NCBI RefSeq assembly: GCF_013408525.1 | Contig: NZ_JACBZM010000001.1 | Span: 1,116,001-1,180,000, forward strand | DNA: 64,000 nucleotides | Source of the DNA: Nocardioides aromaticivorans | Lineage (GTDB): Bacteria > Actinomycetota > Actinomycetes > Propionibacteriales > Nocardioidaceae | Direction of reading: 5' to 3' | Shown: positions 32,949 through 40,977 of the stretch, piece by piece | How the letters are laid out: each line of letters opens with the position of its first letter | Position numbering within the stretch: the stretch's first letter is position 1 | Notes under the pieces: model-generated | Told to the model about the DNA's origin: nothing | Database searches by the model: none | Seen by the model: only the letters and a program-made list of their open reading frames with translations | Program-made: the position numbers and the translations under genes

Positions 32949-33569
32949 ATGGAGGACGACCATCCCGACCTGCCCTGGCCCCTGACCGGCGCGGACGCGC
33001 TGCGCGACGAGGTGCTGGCGGCGTACGCCGACCCGAGCCGCGGCCACCACGGGACCGGCCACCTGCGCGACGTGCTCGCACGGCTGGACGAGCTGGCCGC
33101 CGCCGGCACGCCCTTCGAACGGGTCCCGGTGCAGCTGGCCGCGTGGTTCCACGACGCCGTGTACGACGGCGAGCGGGACGCCGAGGAGCGCTCGGCCACG
33201 TGGGCCGAGGAGGCACTGGCGCCCCACGTCGACGAGGCGTCGCTGGCGGAGGTCGTCCGCCTCGTGCGGCTGACCGAGCACCACCGGCCCCAGGACGGTG
33301 ACGCCAACGGCTGCGCGCTCACCGACGCCGACCTCTCGATCCTGGCCGCGCCGCAGGAGCGCTACGACCAGTACGTCGCCGCCGTGCGCAAGGAGTACGC
33401 CCACCTTCCCGACGAGGTCTTCGCCGCCGGGCGCGCCGACGTGCTGCGCGCGCTGGCTGCCAAGCCACAGCTCTTCCACACCGCCCACGGCATCGCTGCC
33501 TGGGAGGCCGCCGCGCGCAACAACATCGCGCGCGAGCTGGAGGGTCTGCCGGCCGCCGACACCGACTGA
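32949..33569 (+). CDS. HD-domain metal-dependent hydrolase (COG4339 type)
   Basis: 206-residue predicted metal-dependent phosphohydrolase. Motifs are HHGTGHLRDVL (first His), AAWFHDAVYDG (the HD pair), LVRLTEHH and LTDADLSILA (last Asp). Family members are usually annotated as N-methyl-D-aspartate receptor NMDAR2C subunit-like, a misleading name with no bearing on function. The ATG at 32949 is preferred to the ATG at 32913, which would add 12 non-family residues. Follows rtcB by 60 bp, possibly co-transcribed. Substrate unknown. Confidence 0.82.
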   Translation: MEDDHPDLPWPLTGADALRDEVLAAYADPSRGHHGTGHLRDVLARLDELAAAGTPFERVPVQLAAWFHDAVYDGERDAEERSATWAEEALAPHVDEASLAEVVRLVRLTEHHRPQDGDANGCALTDADLSILAAPQERYDQYVAAVRKEYAHLPDEVFAAGRADVLRALAAKPQLFHTAHGIAAWEAAARNNIARELEGLPAADTD

Positions 33570-33578
33570 CCGCCGAGG

Positions 33579-34334
33579 TCAGGCGAGCCGCGCCCGCGCG
33601 ACGTCCCCCACCTCCCGGAGCAGCTCCAGCCGCTCCCGCTGCTCCTCGACCCACGTCGCGAGCTCACCCTTCATCTCGGTGAGCCGGTCGATGATCGCGA
33701 GCAGGCGGCGCGCGTCGTCGACGAGGTCGGTGACGGCGTCGATCCCGTGGAGCGCGACGTCCGCAGCGAGCACGCCCCAGCCGAGCGGCCCGGCCACCCG
33801 CGCGAGCAGGCGGGCCATCAACCGGCGCCCCTTCTCGACCAGCTCGACGACGAGCTCCTCGACCTCGACCGCCGTCCGCTCGGCGACCTCAGCCACCTCG
33901 CCCAGCACCGGGATGGCGACGGTCACGACCTCCGCGCACCCGCGGGCGACGCCGGCGTGCACCCCCAGCCGCAGGAGGTACGCCGCCGCCGCGTCGCCAC
34001 CCCACCGGGGGTCGGCCGCGACGGCGAGCCGCGCCGTGCTGGCGGCGTACTGCACCAGGGCGGTCTCGACGTGCCGCACGGCATCGGCGTTCTGCCGGAT
34101 CCGGTGGTGGTCGCCGCTGAGCGGGAGGACGAGCAACTCCTCCAGGCTCCCCTCCGGCAGCCGGCGCAGGCCGAACCCGAGGTCGTCGAGCGCGTCGATG
34201 CCGAGGTTGACGACGTCGCGGACCTCGCCGAAGGTCGCGTCGAGCGCGCGGAAGTCGGCGTCGTGCACGAGCGCGGACTCCCCCAGCGCGGGCTCGGGGA
34301 GCTCCGGCGGCTCGGGAGCCAGCAGCCCGCTCAT
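33579..34334 (-). CDS. WXG100-like protein, large partner
   Basis: 251 residues, predicted almost entirely helical, no signal peptide. The centre has DPRWGGDAAAAYLLRL, which matches the Trp-x-Gly turn between the two helices of WXG100/ESX proteins. A moderately hydrophobic segment (GPLGWGVLAADVALHGIDAV) and a charged coiled end (EMKGELATWVEEQRERLELL) follow. Its ATG overlaps the stop of the smaller upstream gene (ATGA). Such pairs in actinobacteria are usually type VII secretion substrates or their relatives. No ESX machinery gene is visible. Function unproven. Confidence 0.6.
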   Translation of the reverse strand: MSGLLAPEPPELPEPALGESALVHDADFRALDATFGEVRDVVNLGIDALDDLGFGLRRLPEGSLEELLVLPLSGDHHRIRQNADAVRHVETALVQYAASTARLAVAADPRWGGDAAAAYLLRLGVHAGVARGCAEVVTVAIPVLGEVAEVAERTAVEVEELVVELVEKGRRLMARLLARVAGPLGWGVLAADVALHGIDAVTDLVDDARRLLAIIDRLTEMKGELATWVEEQRERLELLREVGDVARARLA

Positions 34335-34654
34335 GCGACCACCGGCATCCGCCCGCGCACCCGGAGGTCGAGCTCGCGCAGGTCACCTCCGGTGCCGGCG
34401 ACACCCTCGCGGAGGTCGGCCCAGTCGGCGAGGGCCAGGCGCTCGAGCTCGAGGAAGCCGTCGGCCACCAGGTCAAGGAGCGGCGCCAGCGGCCGCAGCA
34501 GGCACAGCGGGCTCGGCTCGAAGCCGGCGCGCTGGCACACCCACGTGCGGGCGTAGCGGGTGATCGACCGGAGCTGGTCGGCGAGGAGCGCCATGTCCTC
34601 GTCGAGGCGGTCGAGGTCGGTCCAGGCAGGGATGTCGATGTCACGCTCGGCCAC
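34331..34654 (-). CDS. EspC/ESX-like small helical protein
   Basis: 107 residues from a GTG at 34654 preceded by AGAGGA. Two helices (DLDRLDEDMALLADQLRSI; LALADWADLREGVAGTGGDL) with the ending GTGGDLRELDLRV, a pattern common in EspC-like, ESX-associated small proteins. The open frame extends upstream into the divergent gene's promoter but has no family sequence there. It is translated in step with the 251-residue WXG-like protein, so the two likely form a complex. Confidence 0.6.
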   Translation of the reverse strand: MAERDIDIPAWTDLDRLDEDMALLADQLRSITRYARTWVCQRAGFEPSPLCLLRPLAPLLDLVADGFLELERLALADWADLREGVAGTGGDLRELDLRVRGRMPVVA

Positions 34655-34743
34655 GGTGAGTCCTCTCGTCGGGGTGCCGTACGGCGGGTGCCGCACCCCG
34701 TGCCCGTCGCGACCGGGTTGGGAAACCCCCGCACAATGGACCT

Positions 34744-35112
34744 GTGGACGACAGCGTGATCTATGTGGCACGAGCACAGGTGCTGGCCGACCTGGCGGCC
34801 CGTTCGCTCGACACGCCCACGTCCGTGAACCTGCTCGAGGAGGCCTGCTCCGAGCGCCGCTGGTGGCTCGAGCAGTGGGCCGAGGGGGCGCCGTACATCG
34901 CCGGCCTGATCGCCCAGGACCTGCAGGACGCGCTGGCCGACGAGTTCGGCCGCGACCAGCGCGGCGGCCTGTGGCCGGTCTGCTCGCACTGCGCGGAGGG
35001 CCCGGTCCACGCGCTGCACGTCGACCCCGACCTCGGCGGCCCGGACCCGCAGTGGGTGTGCGAGGAGACCGGCGAGGCGGTCGCCCCGCTGGGTCGGCTG
35101 GCCGACGCCTGA
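34744..35112 (+). CDS. Conserved-looking protein of unknown function, Cys-containing
   Basis: 122 residues from a GTG at 34744. Mixed helical N-terminus with RRWWLEQWAEGAPYI, then PVCSHCAEGPVHALHVDPDLGGPDPQWVCEETG, where three cysteines (C-x2-C ... C) and a His could bind zinc. I do not recognise the family. Divergent from the EspC-like gene with 89 bp between starts. Confidence 0.65.
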   Translation: MDDSVIYVARAQVLADLAARSLDTPTSVNLLEEACSERRWWLEQWAEGAPYIAGLIAQDLQDALADEFGRDQRGGLWPVCSHCAEGPVHALHVDPDLGGPDPQWVCEETGEAVAPLGRLADA

Positions 35113-35145
35113 GCGTGGCGCCGGGCTGAGCGGACGGACCGACCG

Positions 35146-35859
35146 TCAGTCGCGCAGCTGCAGGTGCAGCGTGTAGTCCTCGCCGCGCAGCACGGAGCGT
35201 GACATCTCGACGACCGTCTCGCCGTCCAGCGCGCGGCGCGTCAACCGCAGCACCGGCGACCCCTGGGGGAGCTCCAGCAAGGTCGCCTCCTCGTCCGTCG
35301 CGAGGCCGGCACTCACGGCGTCCTCGGCCCAGGTCGGCCGGTGGCCGCGGGCCGCCAGCTCGTCGTACAGGCTGGCGGGGAGGTGGTCGAGCAGGTCCCC
35401 GGCGAAGGCCGCCGGCAGGTAGGTCTCGGAGAGGCAGACCGGGCGGCCGTCGCCGACCCGCAGCCGGACCCAGCGCACCAGCGGCTCCTCCGGGTGGACC
35501 CGGAAGGCGCCGGCCATCGCCTCCCCCGCGGGGACGCTCTCGGCGACCAGGGTGCGGGTCTCGACGGCCACGCCCCGGAGGGCGAGCTCGTCGGTCAGGC
35601 CCCGCACGCCCGTGGCGGTACGACGTGGGCCGGCCACGAACGTCCCCCGGCCCGGGTGCCGCTCCAGCACGCCCTCGCCGACGAGCGCGTCGAGCGCCTG
35701 GCGAACGGTCATCCGGGCGACGCCGAAGCGGTCGACCAGCTCGCGCTCGGACGGAGCCGGCGTGCCGGGGGCCCGGTCACCGACCAGGCTGCGCACGTAC
35801 TCGCGGATGGCCACGTGCTTGAGCGACCGCCCCGTCGTGCTGCCCTGAACTGCTGCCAC
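35146..35859 (-). CDS. GntR-family regulator, HutC/UTRA type
   Basis: 237-residue transcription factor. Residues 10-75 are the GntR winged HTH (APSERELVDRFGVARMTVRQAL, then GRGTFVAG). Residues about 95-235 are the UTRA effector domain (VRWVRLRVGDGRPVCLSETYLP; YTLHLQLRD at the end). UTRA domains bind small metabolites such as sugars or histidine derivatives. Stands alone, and no obvious target operon adjoins it; it may act elsewhere or on itself. Confidence 0.9.
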   Translation of the reverse strand: MAAVQGSTTGRSLKHVAIREYVRSLVGDRAPGTPAPSERELVDRFGVARMTVRQALDALVGEGVLERHPGRGTFVAGPRRTATGVRGLTDELALRGVAVETRTLVAESVPAGEAMAGAFRVHPEEPLVRWVRLRVGDGRPVCLSETYLPAAFAGDLLDHLPASLYDELAARGHRPTWAEDAVSAGLATDEEATLLELPQGSPVLRLTRRALDGETVVEMSRSVLRGEDYTLHLQLRD

Positions 35860-35952
35860 GGTGCGAGGCTAGGGATCCGGCGCGACGGTCGTCCCGCGAA
35901 TGGCGAATCCTTTGCCCCTGCGCGACACCACGCTTGCGATGGTCGAGGCAAT

Positions 35953-35968
35953 GCGAACACCTGTTCGA
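35953..35968 (+). promoter_or_regulatory. LexA (SOS) box upstream of AlkB-like gene
   Basis: GCGAACACCTGTTCGA matches the actinobacterial LexA operator TCGAAC-N4-GTTCGA at all but the first position. It ends 22 bp before the ATG of an AlkB-like gene, a place where a repressor would block transcription. Damage induction is thus likely. Confidence 0.7.
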
Positions 35969-35989
35969 AGAGCGGCGTACGCTGTCCCC

Positions 35990-36613
35990 ATGTCGGTGGA
36001 CTTCCAGAGCAGCCTCTTCGACACCGCCACCACTCCCGAGGTGGCCCGCATCGAGCGCCGGGCGCTGAGCAACGGCGCCTGGGTCGACGTCGCCCGCAAC
36101 TGGCTCGCCGACGCCGACGACGTGTTCGCGACGCTCGTGCGCGACGTGCCGTGGCGCGCCGAGCGCCGGGCGATGTACGACCGCGTGGTCGACGTCCCCC
36201 GCCTCGTCTACACCTACATGATCGGCGAGGAGCTGCCGCACCCACGGCTGACGACCGCCCGTGACCAGCTGACGGCGCGCTACCGACCCGAGCTCGGCGA
36301 GCCGTTCCGCACCGCCGGCTGCTGCTTCTACCGCGACGGCCGTGACAGCGTCGCGTGGCACGGCGACACCATCGGCCGCGGCTCGACCGACGACACCATG
36401 GTCGCGATCGTCTCGCTCGGCGACCCCCGCCGGCTCCACCTGCGCCCGCGCGACCCGGAGCGCCGCGAGGAGGCCTTCGCCGTCGAGATGGGCCACGGCG
36501 ACCTCGTCGTCATGGGCGGGTCGTGCCAGCGGACCTGGGAGCACGCGGTGCCGAAGGTGGCCTCGGCGGGGCCGCGGATCTCCGTGCAGTTCCGCCCCCT
36601 CAACGTCTTCTGA
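35990..36613 (+). CDS. AlkB-like 2-oxoglutarate/Fe(II) dioxygenase
   Basis: 207-residue protein of the AlkB superfamily, which removes alkyl groups from damaged DNA or RNA bases by oxidation. N-terminus DFQSSLFD resembles AlkB2-like proteins. The iron site HxD is in VAWHGDTIG near residue 122, the distal His is in WEHAVPK near 180, and the 2-oxoglutarate-binding Arg is in RISVQFRPL. The ATG at 35990 is used because the earlier in-frame ATG would put the SOS box inside the gene. Preceded by a near-consensus LexA operator. Substrate inferred from family only. Confidence 0.85.
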   Translation: MSVDFQSSLFDTATTPEVARIERRALSNGAWVDVARNWLADADDVFATLVRDVPWRAERRAMYDRVVDVPRLVYTYMIGEELPHPRLTTARDQLTARYRPELGEPFRTAGCCFYRDGRDSVAWHGDTIGRGSTDDTMVAIVSLGDPRRLHLRPRDPERREEAFAVEMGHGDLVVMGGSCQRTWEHAVPKVASAGPRISVQFRPLNVF

Positions 36614-36712
36614 CTCGTCGGGCCGAGCGTGTCTCCGGCGAAGGGCGGCGAGCAAGCTCGCAGGGCGACGCCTCCCGCCACGCTGCCGGCCTGTCCCGCG
36701 GCCCAGCCAGCT

Positions 36713-37111
36713 TCAGGCTTGGGAGGCCAGCTCCGCCGGTGAACGGACGACGCAGAACTCGTTGCCCTCCGGGTCCGCGAACGTCATCCAGCCGGATCCG
36801 GGGCCGTGGATGCCGCGGTGGTCGGCGATCGGCGTGGCGCCGTACTCGATCAGCCAGTCGATCTCCTCGTCGCGGGTGCGCTCGCGCGGGCGGAGGTCGA
36901 AGTGGACGCGGTTCTTCACCGTCTTCGCCTCGGGCACCTCGATGAACAGCACCTGGTGGCCGGTCTCGGGGTCGCGGATCATGCACTCCTCGTGGCCGGG
37001 CAGGTTGGGGTCGCCGTCGAGGTCGACATAGCCGAGGACCGGCTTCCACCACTCCGAGAGCTCGTAGGCGTTGGCGCAGTCGACCGTGGTGTGCGAGATG
37101 TACGACGTCAT
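36713..37111 (-). CDS. VOC-family (glyoxalase-like) protein
   Basis: 132 residues, glyoxalase/bleomycin-resistance fold in two beta-alpha-beta-beta-beta halves: ISHTTVDCANAYELSEWWKPVLGY, then VHFDLRPRERTRDEEIDWLIEYG and the closing MTFADPEGNEFCVV, which is the usual VOC ending with its metal-ligand Glu. Cytosolic. Close to the glyoxalase-like domain family 6 proteins, which have no established substrate. ATG at 37111 chosen to begin at TSYISHTT. Confidence 0.82.
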   Translation of the reverse strand: MTSYISHTTVDCANAYELSEWWKPVLGYVDLDGDPNLPGHEECMIRDPETGHQVLFIEVPEAKTVKNRVHFDLRPRERTRDEEIDWLIEYGATPIADHRGIHGPGSGWMTFADPEGNEFCVVRSPAELASQA

Positions 37112-37163
37112 GGCGCCACTCTCACGAACAGCGGCGGCCGCCCACAACCGGATATCGGCAGGA

Positions 37164-37895
37164 TCAGGGGGTCGTGGCGTCGGTGGGTGCCGCGGACTCG
37201 CCGGTCGACGGCTCGGCCGTCTGCGTCACCGTCTCGGTGACGGTCGCCGTGGCGCTCGGGGTCGCCGACCCCGAGGGCGTCGCGGAGGTCGTCGCGCCGG
37301 TCGGCTCGACGGTGGCGCTCGCGGTGTCGTTGGGCGTCGGGGTCGCCGTGTCGCTGGGCGTCACGCCCTTCTTCCGACGGTCGTCGTCGCTGTCGTCCTC
37401 ACCGAGGACGCCGCCGATCGACGTACGGTCCTTGCCGTCCGTGCCGCCGGTGATGCTGGAGACGCTCTTGCCGGCGATGAGCTCGATCGCACTGATCACG
37501 ACGACGGCGATGAGGAAGACGACGGCCGCCAGCACCGCCAGCCGCTTCCAGGGCAGCGCCGCCCAGCGGTTGCCCGCCGGCGCCGGCGGGACCGGGATCT
37601 CGCCGGTGGAGACCTCGCTGCTCTCGCTGTGCCGGTGGGCCCGCGCCGCCTCGCGTTCGAGGGCGGCGGCCTGCACCTCGGCGACGCGGCGTCGGCTGGA
37701 CTCGATGCCCTGCTTGTAGAGGGCGGTGCTGACGGTCGCGACGACGCTGCCGAGCGCGGCGCCGATCAGGGTGCCCGCGGCGCCGAGCGTGGAGAGCAGG
37801 ACGGCGACGGTGACCGCCGCACCGGCGCCCGCGAACGTCGCGGGCCAGTCGATGCCCGGTCCGCGCCGCTCGGTCGCCTCCCTGTCCGCTGCCAT
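37164..37895 (-). CDS. Membrane protein with Ser/Thr-rich extracellular tail
   Basis: 243 residues. Two regions of membrane spans: FAGAGAAVTVAVLLSTLGAA and a second hydrophobic stretch near residues 22-60, then a cytosolic charged loop, then a strong span LAVLAAVVFLIAVVVISAIEL near 118-140. The last 90 residues are Asp-, then Ser/Thr/Pro-rich, typical of an exposed and perhaps glycosylated tail. I recognise no domain. It ends 52 bp after the VOC gene start and follows the phosphatase gene by 10 bp, so it is probably co-transcribed with the latter. Confidence 0.72.
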   Translation of the reverse strand: MAADREATERRGPGIDWPATFAGAGAAVTVAVLLSTLGAAGTLIGAALGSVVATVSTALYKQGIESSRRRVAEVQAAALEREAARAHRHSESSEVSTGEIPVPPAPAGNRWAALPWKRLAVLAAVVFLIAVVVISAIELIAGKSVSSITGGTDGKDRTSIGGVLGEDDSDDDRRKKGVTPSDTATPTPNDTASATVEPTGATTSATPSGSATPSATATVTETVTQTAEPSTGESAAPTDATTP

Positions 37896-37905
37896 GGGCT
37901 GGCGG

Positions 37906-38697
37906 TCAGTCGGTGCCGTTCGCGGCGATGAAGGACAGGATCTTCTCGGAGAGCTCGGGACGGCACACGATCACGTCGGGCAGGTAGACGTCGGCCTGGT
38001 TGTAGACCAGCTCGCTGCCGTCGACGCGCGAGGTGAACAGCCCGGCCGCCCGGGCGACGGCGACCGGCGCCGCCGAGTCCCACTCGTACTGCCCGCCCGC
38101 GTGCACGTAGGCGTCGGCGACGTCGCGCACGACGGACATCATCTTCACGCCGGCGGACCCCATCGGGACCAGCTCGGCGTCGAGCTCGGCCGCGAGCGCC
38201 TCGACGAACGCCGGCGGGCGCGTGCGCGACACGGCGATGCGCGGACGCGTCGACGTGCGCGGGGGTACGACGGGAGGCTGGCCGGTGTTGAAGGTCTCCC
38301 CCAGCGCGGGCTGGGCCACGGCACCGGCGACGAGCTCGCCGTCCTGCCACAGAGCGACGTGGACCGCCCAGTCGTCGCGCGGCGGCTCGGAGAACTCACG
38401 GGTGCCGTCGAGCGGGTCGACGATCCAGACCTTGGTCGCCGTCAACCGGGCGTCCTTGTCGGCGGCGCTCTCCAGGGCCTCCTCGGACAGCACGGCGTCG
38501 TCGGGCCGGTGCTGCGCGAGCAGGTCCATGAGCAGCAGGTGCGCGGCCCGGTCGCCGGCGTCCTTGAGCTCCTTGCCCTCCAGCCCCTCACCACGCACCT
38601 CGAGGAGGCGGCGGCCGGCCTCCTCGGCCAGCCAGGCAGCGAACAGGTGGTCGTCGGCGACGACCTCGGGGGCGGGGGTTCCGGGCTCGAAAGTCAC
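37906..38697 (-). CDS. Inositol monophosphatase-fold phosphatase, CysQ-like
   Basis: 263-residue Mg-dependent, Li-sensitive-type phosphatase. Metal motifs are LSEEALES (Glu), WIVDPLDGTREF (the DPLDGT signature) and GGQYEWDSAAPVAV (the WDxAAP signature). The best match is CysQ, which removes the 3'-phosphate from PAP in sulfate assimilation; the inositol-1-phosphatase of mycobacteria (ImpA/SuhB) is the alternative. It precedes a membrane protein by 10 bp. The 21-bp phased repeat array is directly upstream. Confidence 0.85.
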   Translation of the reverse strand: MTFEPGTPAPEVVADDHLFAAWLAEEAGRRLLEVRGEGLEGKELKDAGDRAAHLLLMDLLAQHRPDDAVLSEEALESAADKDARLTATKVWIVDPLDGTREFSEPPRDDWAVHVALWQDGELVAGAVAQPALGETFNTGQPPVVPPRTSTRPRIAVSRTRPPAFVEALAAELDAELVPMGSAGVKMMSVVRDVADAYVHAGGQYEWDSAAPVAVARAAGLFTSRVDGSELVYNQADVYLPDVIVCRPELSEKILSFIAANGTD

Positions 38698-38721
38698 CGG
38701 GCCAGACTAGCGATGCCCGCC

Positions 38722-38849
38722 GAGTTGCCGGATTGGGCGGTCGAGTTGCCGGTTTGGGCGGTCGAGTTGCCGGTTTGAGCCCCTGTCGGTGTACAGATCG
38801 GCAACTCGGCGCCGAAAACCGGCAACTCGGCGGCGGAAACCGGCAACTC
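38722..38849. repeat. Six 13-bp sites at exact 21-bp spacing, 3 forward + 3 reverse
   Basis: GAGTTGCCGG(A/T)TT begins at 38722, 38743 and 38764; its complement AAACCGGCAACTC begins at 38816 and 38837, with an imperfect copy at 38795. Every same-direction neighbour is 21 bp apart, two turns of B-DNA. The two triplets face each other across an 18-bp centre. It fills the 175-bp gap between pth and the CysQ-like gene. A large hairpin, or an array of protein sites on one DNA face, is possible. Not CRISPR: repeats are too short and inverted. Confidence 0.85.
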
Positions 38850-38872
38850 GGTGCTCGGCGACGCGCTCGCGC

Positions 38873-39466
38873 CTACGAGTTGAACTTCTGCTGCGTCTTC
38901 TCGAGGCCGTCGGTGATGAGCGACTCGACGGCGTCGGCGGCCGTGTCGATCTGGAACGGCAGCTCCTTGCGCTCCGTGGTCGAGTAGTTCGACAGCACGA
39001 AGTCGGCCACCTCCTGGCGGCCCGGCGGGCGGCCGATGCCGGCGCGCACCCGGTAGAAGTCGCCGGTGCCGAGGGAGGAGCGCATGGACTTCAGGCCGTT
39101 GTGGCCGTTGTCGCCGCCGCCCAGCTTGGAGCGCAGCGTGCCGAAGTCGATGTCGAGCTCGTCGTGGATCGCGATGATCCGGCTGGGCGGCACCTTGTAG
39201 AAGGTGGCCAGCGCCTTGACCGGGCCACCCGACTCGTTCATGTACGAGCGGGACTTGGCGAGGACGACGCGCGGCGAACCGGCGCCGGGGCCGCCGATCC
39301 GGCCCTCGACGACGTCGGCGCGGCCGGTCTTGTGGGCGCGGAAGCCGCTGCCCAGCCGGCGAGCCAGCTCGTCGACGACCATGTAGCCGATGTTGTGCCG
39401 GTGACCGGCGTACGACGGTCCGGGGTTGCCGAGGCCGACGACCAGCCAGACGTCGGTGTCGCTCAC
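38873..39466 (-). CDS. pth: Peptidyl-tRNA hydrolase
   Basis: 197-residue enzyme that frees tRNA from stalled peptidyl-t[27 protein letters not shown] gives the start of the fold and the catalytic His (RHNIG) in pieces; Asp in [10 protein letters not shown] and Asn in [11 protein letters not shown] complete the site. GTG at 39466 is chosen because the longer frame (to 39595) would run through the rplY terminator and has no family sequence. Standard rplY-pth order. The C-terminal end, EKTQQKFNS, is typical. Confidence 0.93.
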   Translation of the reverse strand: MSDTDVWLVVGLGNPGPSYAGHRHNIGYMVVDELARRLGSGFRAHKTGRADVVEGRIGGPGAGSPRVVLAKSRSYMNESGGPVKALATFYKVPPSRIIAIHDELDIDFGTLRSKLGGGDNGHNGLKSMRSSLGTGDFYRVRAGIGRPPGRQEVADFVLSNYSTTERKELPFQIDTAADAVESLITDGLEKTQQKFNS

Positions 39467-39524
39467 GTCATCGCTCCAGGTCTCGGTGTCGTCGGTCGCG
39501 GCGGATGCGTCCGGAGACGCGGAA

Positions 39525-39554
39525 CTCCCCGGCACGGACGACCGTGCCGGGGAG
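39525..39554 (-). terminator. Hairpin terminator after rplY
   Basis: CTCCCCGGCACGG and CCGTGCCGGGGAG pair perfectly over 13 bp around the loop ACGA. It lies 38 bp beyond the rplY stop and 59 bp before the pth start. No T-run. It could attenuate rather than fully end transcription into pth. Confidence 0.85.
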
Positions 39555-39591
39555 ATCAGTCGGCCCAGGAACCACCTGAGCCGGCCGAAGG

Positions 39592-40239
39592 TCACTCGCT
39601 GTCGCCACCCTCGGCGGCGTCGGCGGCCTCGGGCTCGTCCTTCTCGATGCCGGCCTCGGCCTCGGCCTGCTCCAGCTCGGCCTCGGCGGCCTCGGCGGTC
39701 TGCGCGGCGGTCACGTTGACGACCAGCGTCTCGGCGTCGGTGAGCAGGGTGGTGCCGGACGGCAGCGCGATCTGGCTGGCGAGGAACTGGGTGCCGGCCT
39801 CGGCGTCGGTGACGTCGACCTCGAACTGCTCGGGGATGTGGGTGGCCTCGGCCTCGACCTGGATGGTCGCGTTCTCGGTGACCACGAGGGTCTCGGCGGC
39901 GGCCTCGCCGACGACGATGACGGGGACGTCGACGGTGACCTTCTCGCCGCGCTTCACGGCGACGAAGTCGACGTGCTCGAGGACGCGGCGGACCGGGTCG
40001 ACCTGGACCTGCTTGGTCAGCGCGAGCTGGCTCTCGCCGTTGATGTCGAGCTCGAGCAGCGCGTTGGCGCCACCGTGCTTGATCGCCATCATCGTGTCGT
40101 GGCCCGGAAGGGTGACGTGGATCGGGTCGTTGCCGTGGCCGTAGACGACGGCCGGGATCTTGTGCTCGCGGCGGATGCGGCGGGCGGCGCCCTTGCCGAA
40201 CTCGGTGCGCAGCTCGGCGGTGATCTTCTCGGTGCTCAT
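39592..40239 (-). CDS. rplY: 50S ribosomal protein L25 (CTC type)
   Basis: 215-residue 5S rRNA-binding protein. The N-terminal L25 domain ([29 protein letters not shown]) is followed by the CTC beta domain ([35 protein letters not shown]). The acidic Ala/Glu-rich C-terminal tail is usual in actinobacteria. ATG at 40239 with GAGGAG upstream; the longer open frame has no L25 sequence. The 210-bp leader before it is not coding as far as I can see. Followed by a strong terminator and pth. Confidence 0.95.
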   Translation of the reverse strand: MSTEKITAELRTEFGKGAARRIRREHKIPAVVYGHGNDPIHVTLPGHDTMMAIKHGGANALLELDINGESQLALTKQVQVDPVRRVLEHVDFVAVKRGEKVTVDVPVIVVGEAAAETLVVTENATIQVEAEATHIPEQFEVDVTDAEAGTQFLASQIALPSGTTLLTDAETLVVNVTAAQTAEAAEAELEQAEAEAGIEKDEPEAADAAEGGDSE

Positions 40240-40449
40240 GGGGAAACTCCTCGGTCGTCCTTGTCGGGTGTGATCACCCCGGAGACAGGAGCGCCGCGCT
40301 TCCCTGGCCCGATGATCGGCAGGGCGCGCGGCGTCGTGGGACGAGCCGGCCCAGTCGATCACGGAGTCACAGAAGCGGGTGCTCCCTCGCCGAGGCAACC
40401 GGAAGAGGCTACCCAACGACGGCGGACGGGGCGAAATCCGCGCACCGGC

Positions 40450-40884
40450 CTACGGGGCGTAGGGGTCGGTGATCTCCCGCAGCGCGACCAGCGCGTCCTG
40501 CAGGGCCGCCATCCGCTCCGCGCCGAGGTGGCGCCGCCACTCGCGCTCGATGGCCCGCTCCTCCTTCCGCGCGAGCCGCTGCACCTCCCGGCCGCGGGGC
40601 GCGATGACGACGAGGCGGGCGCGGGCGTCCGACGGGTCGGGCACCCGTTCGACGTACCCGCACCGCTCGAGCTGGTCGACGAGCACGCTCGCACTCTGCT
40701 TGGTGATCCGCGCCTGCTCGGCGAGCTCGGTGACCCGGATGCCGTCGTCGCCGAGCCGCGCGGCGGCGCGGGCCATCGCGGGCGTCAGGTCGTCGTACCC
40801 GGCAGCGAGGACGGCGTCGGCGACGCGCTGCTCGACGTAGCGGGCACCGATGAACATCAGCAGACCCGGATGTGGTCCGGCCAC
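40450..40884 (-). CDS. MarR-family regulator
   Basis: 144-residue winged-HTH repressor. FIGARYVEQRVADAVLAAG begins the dimer helix; recognition helix QARITKQSASVLVDQLERCGYVERVP and wing DPSDARARLVVIAPRG are clear. GTG at 40884 follows a strong GAGGGGGAG; an ATG at 40857 would be nine codons shorter. Divergent from a TIGR03083 gene with a nested palindrome between them, so it likely represses that gene and itself. Inducer unknown. No redox Cys motif of the OhrR kind. Confidence 0.9.
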   Translation of the reverse strand: MAGPHPGLLMFIGARYVEQRVADAVLAAGYDDLTPAMARAAARLGDDGIRVTELAEQARITKQSASVLVDQLERCGYVERVPDPSDARARLVVIAPRGREVQRLARKEERAIEREWRRHLGAERMAALQDALVALREITDPYAP

Positions 40885-40909
40885 GACTCCCCCTCACGAA
40901 TTGCCTTGA

Positions 40910-40960
40910 CGAACTGGTCAACAAGACTGACCATATCAGTCAGGAAGACTGACCAGTTCG
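40910..40960. promoter_or_regulatory. Nested palindrome, MarR operator candidate
   Basis: CGAACTGGTCA (40910-40920) and TGACCAGTTCG (40950-40960) are an 11-bp perfect inverted repeat. Inside it, ACTGA-CCATA-TCAGT (40926-40940) is a second, centred a few bases off. The half-site (A)CTGACC recurs. It fills the space between the divergent MarR and TIGR03083 starts and is AT-richer than its surroundings. Confidence 0.75.
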
Positions 40961-40977
40961 GATCGAGGGAGCGCGCG

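Noticed and set aside
38722..38849. CRISPR-like array
   Set aside because: Repeats are only 13 bp, spacers 8 bp, and half are inverted; no cas genes.
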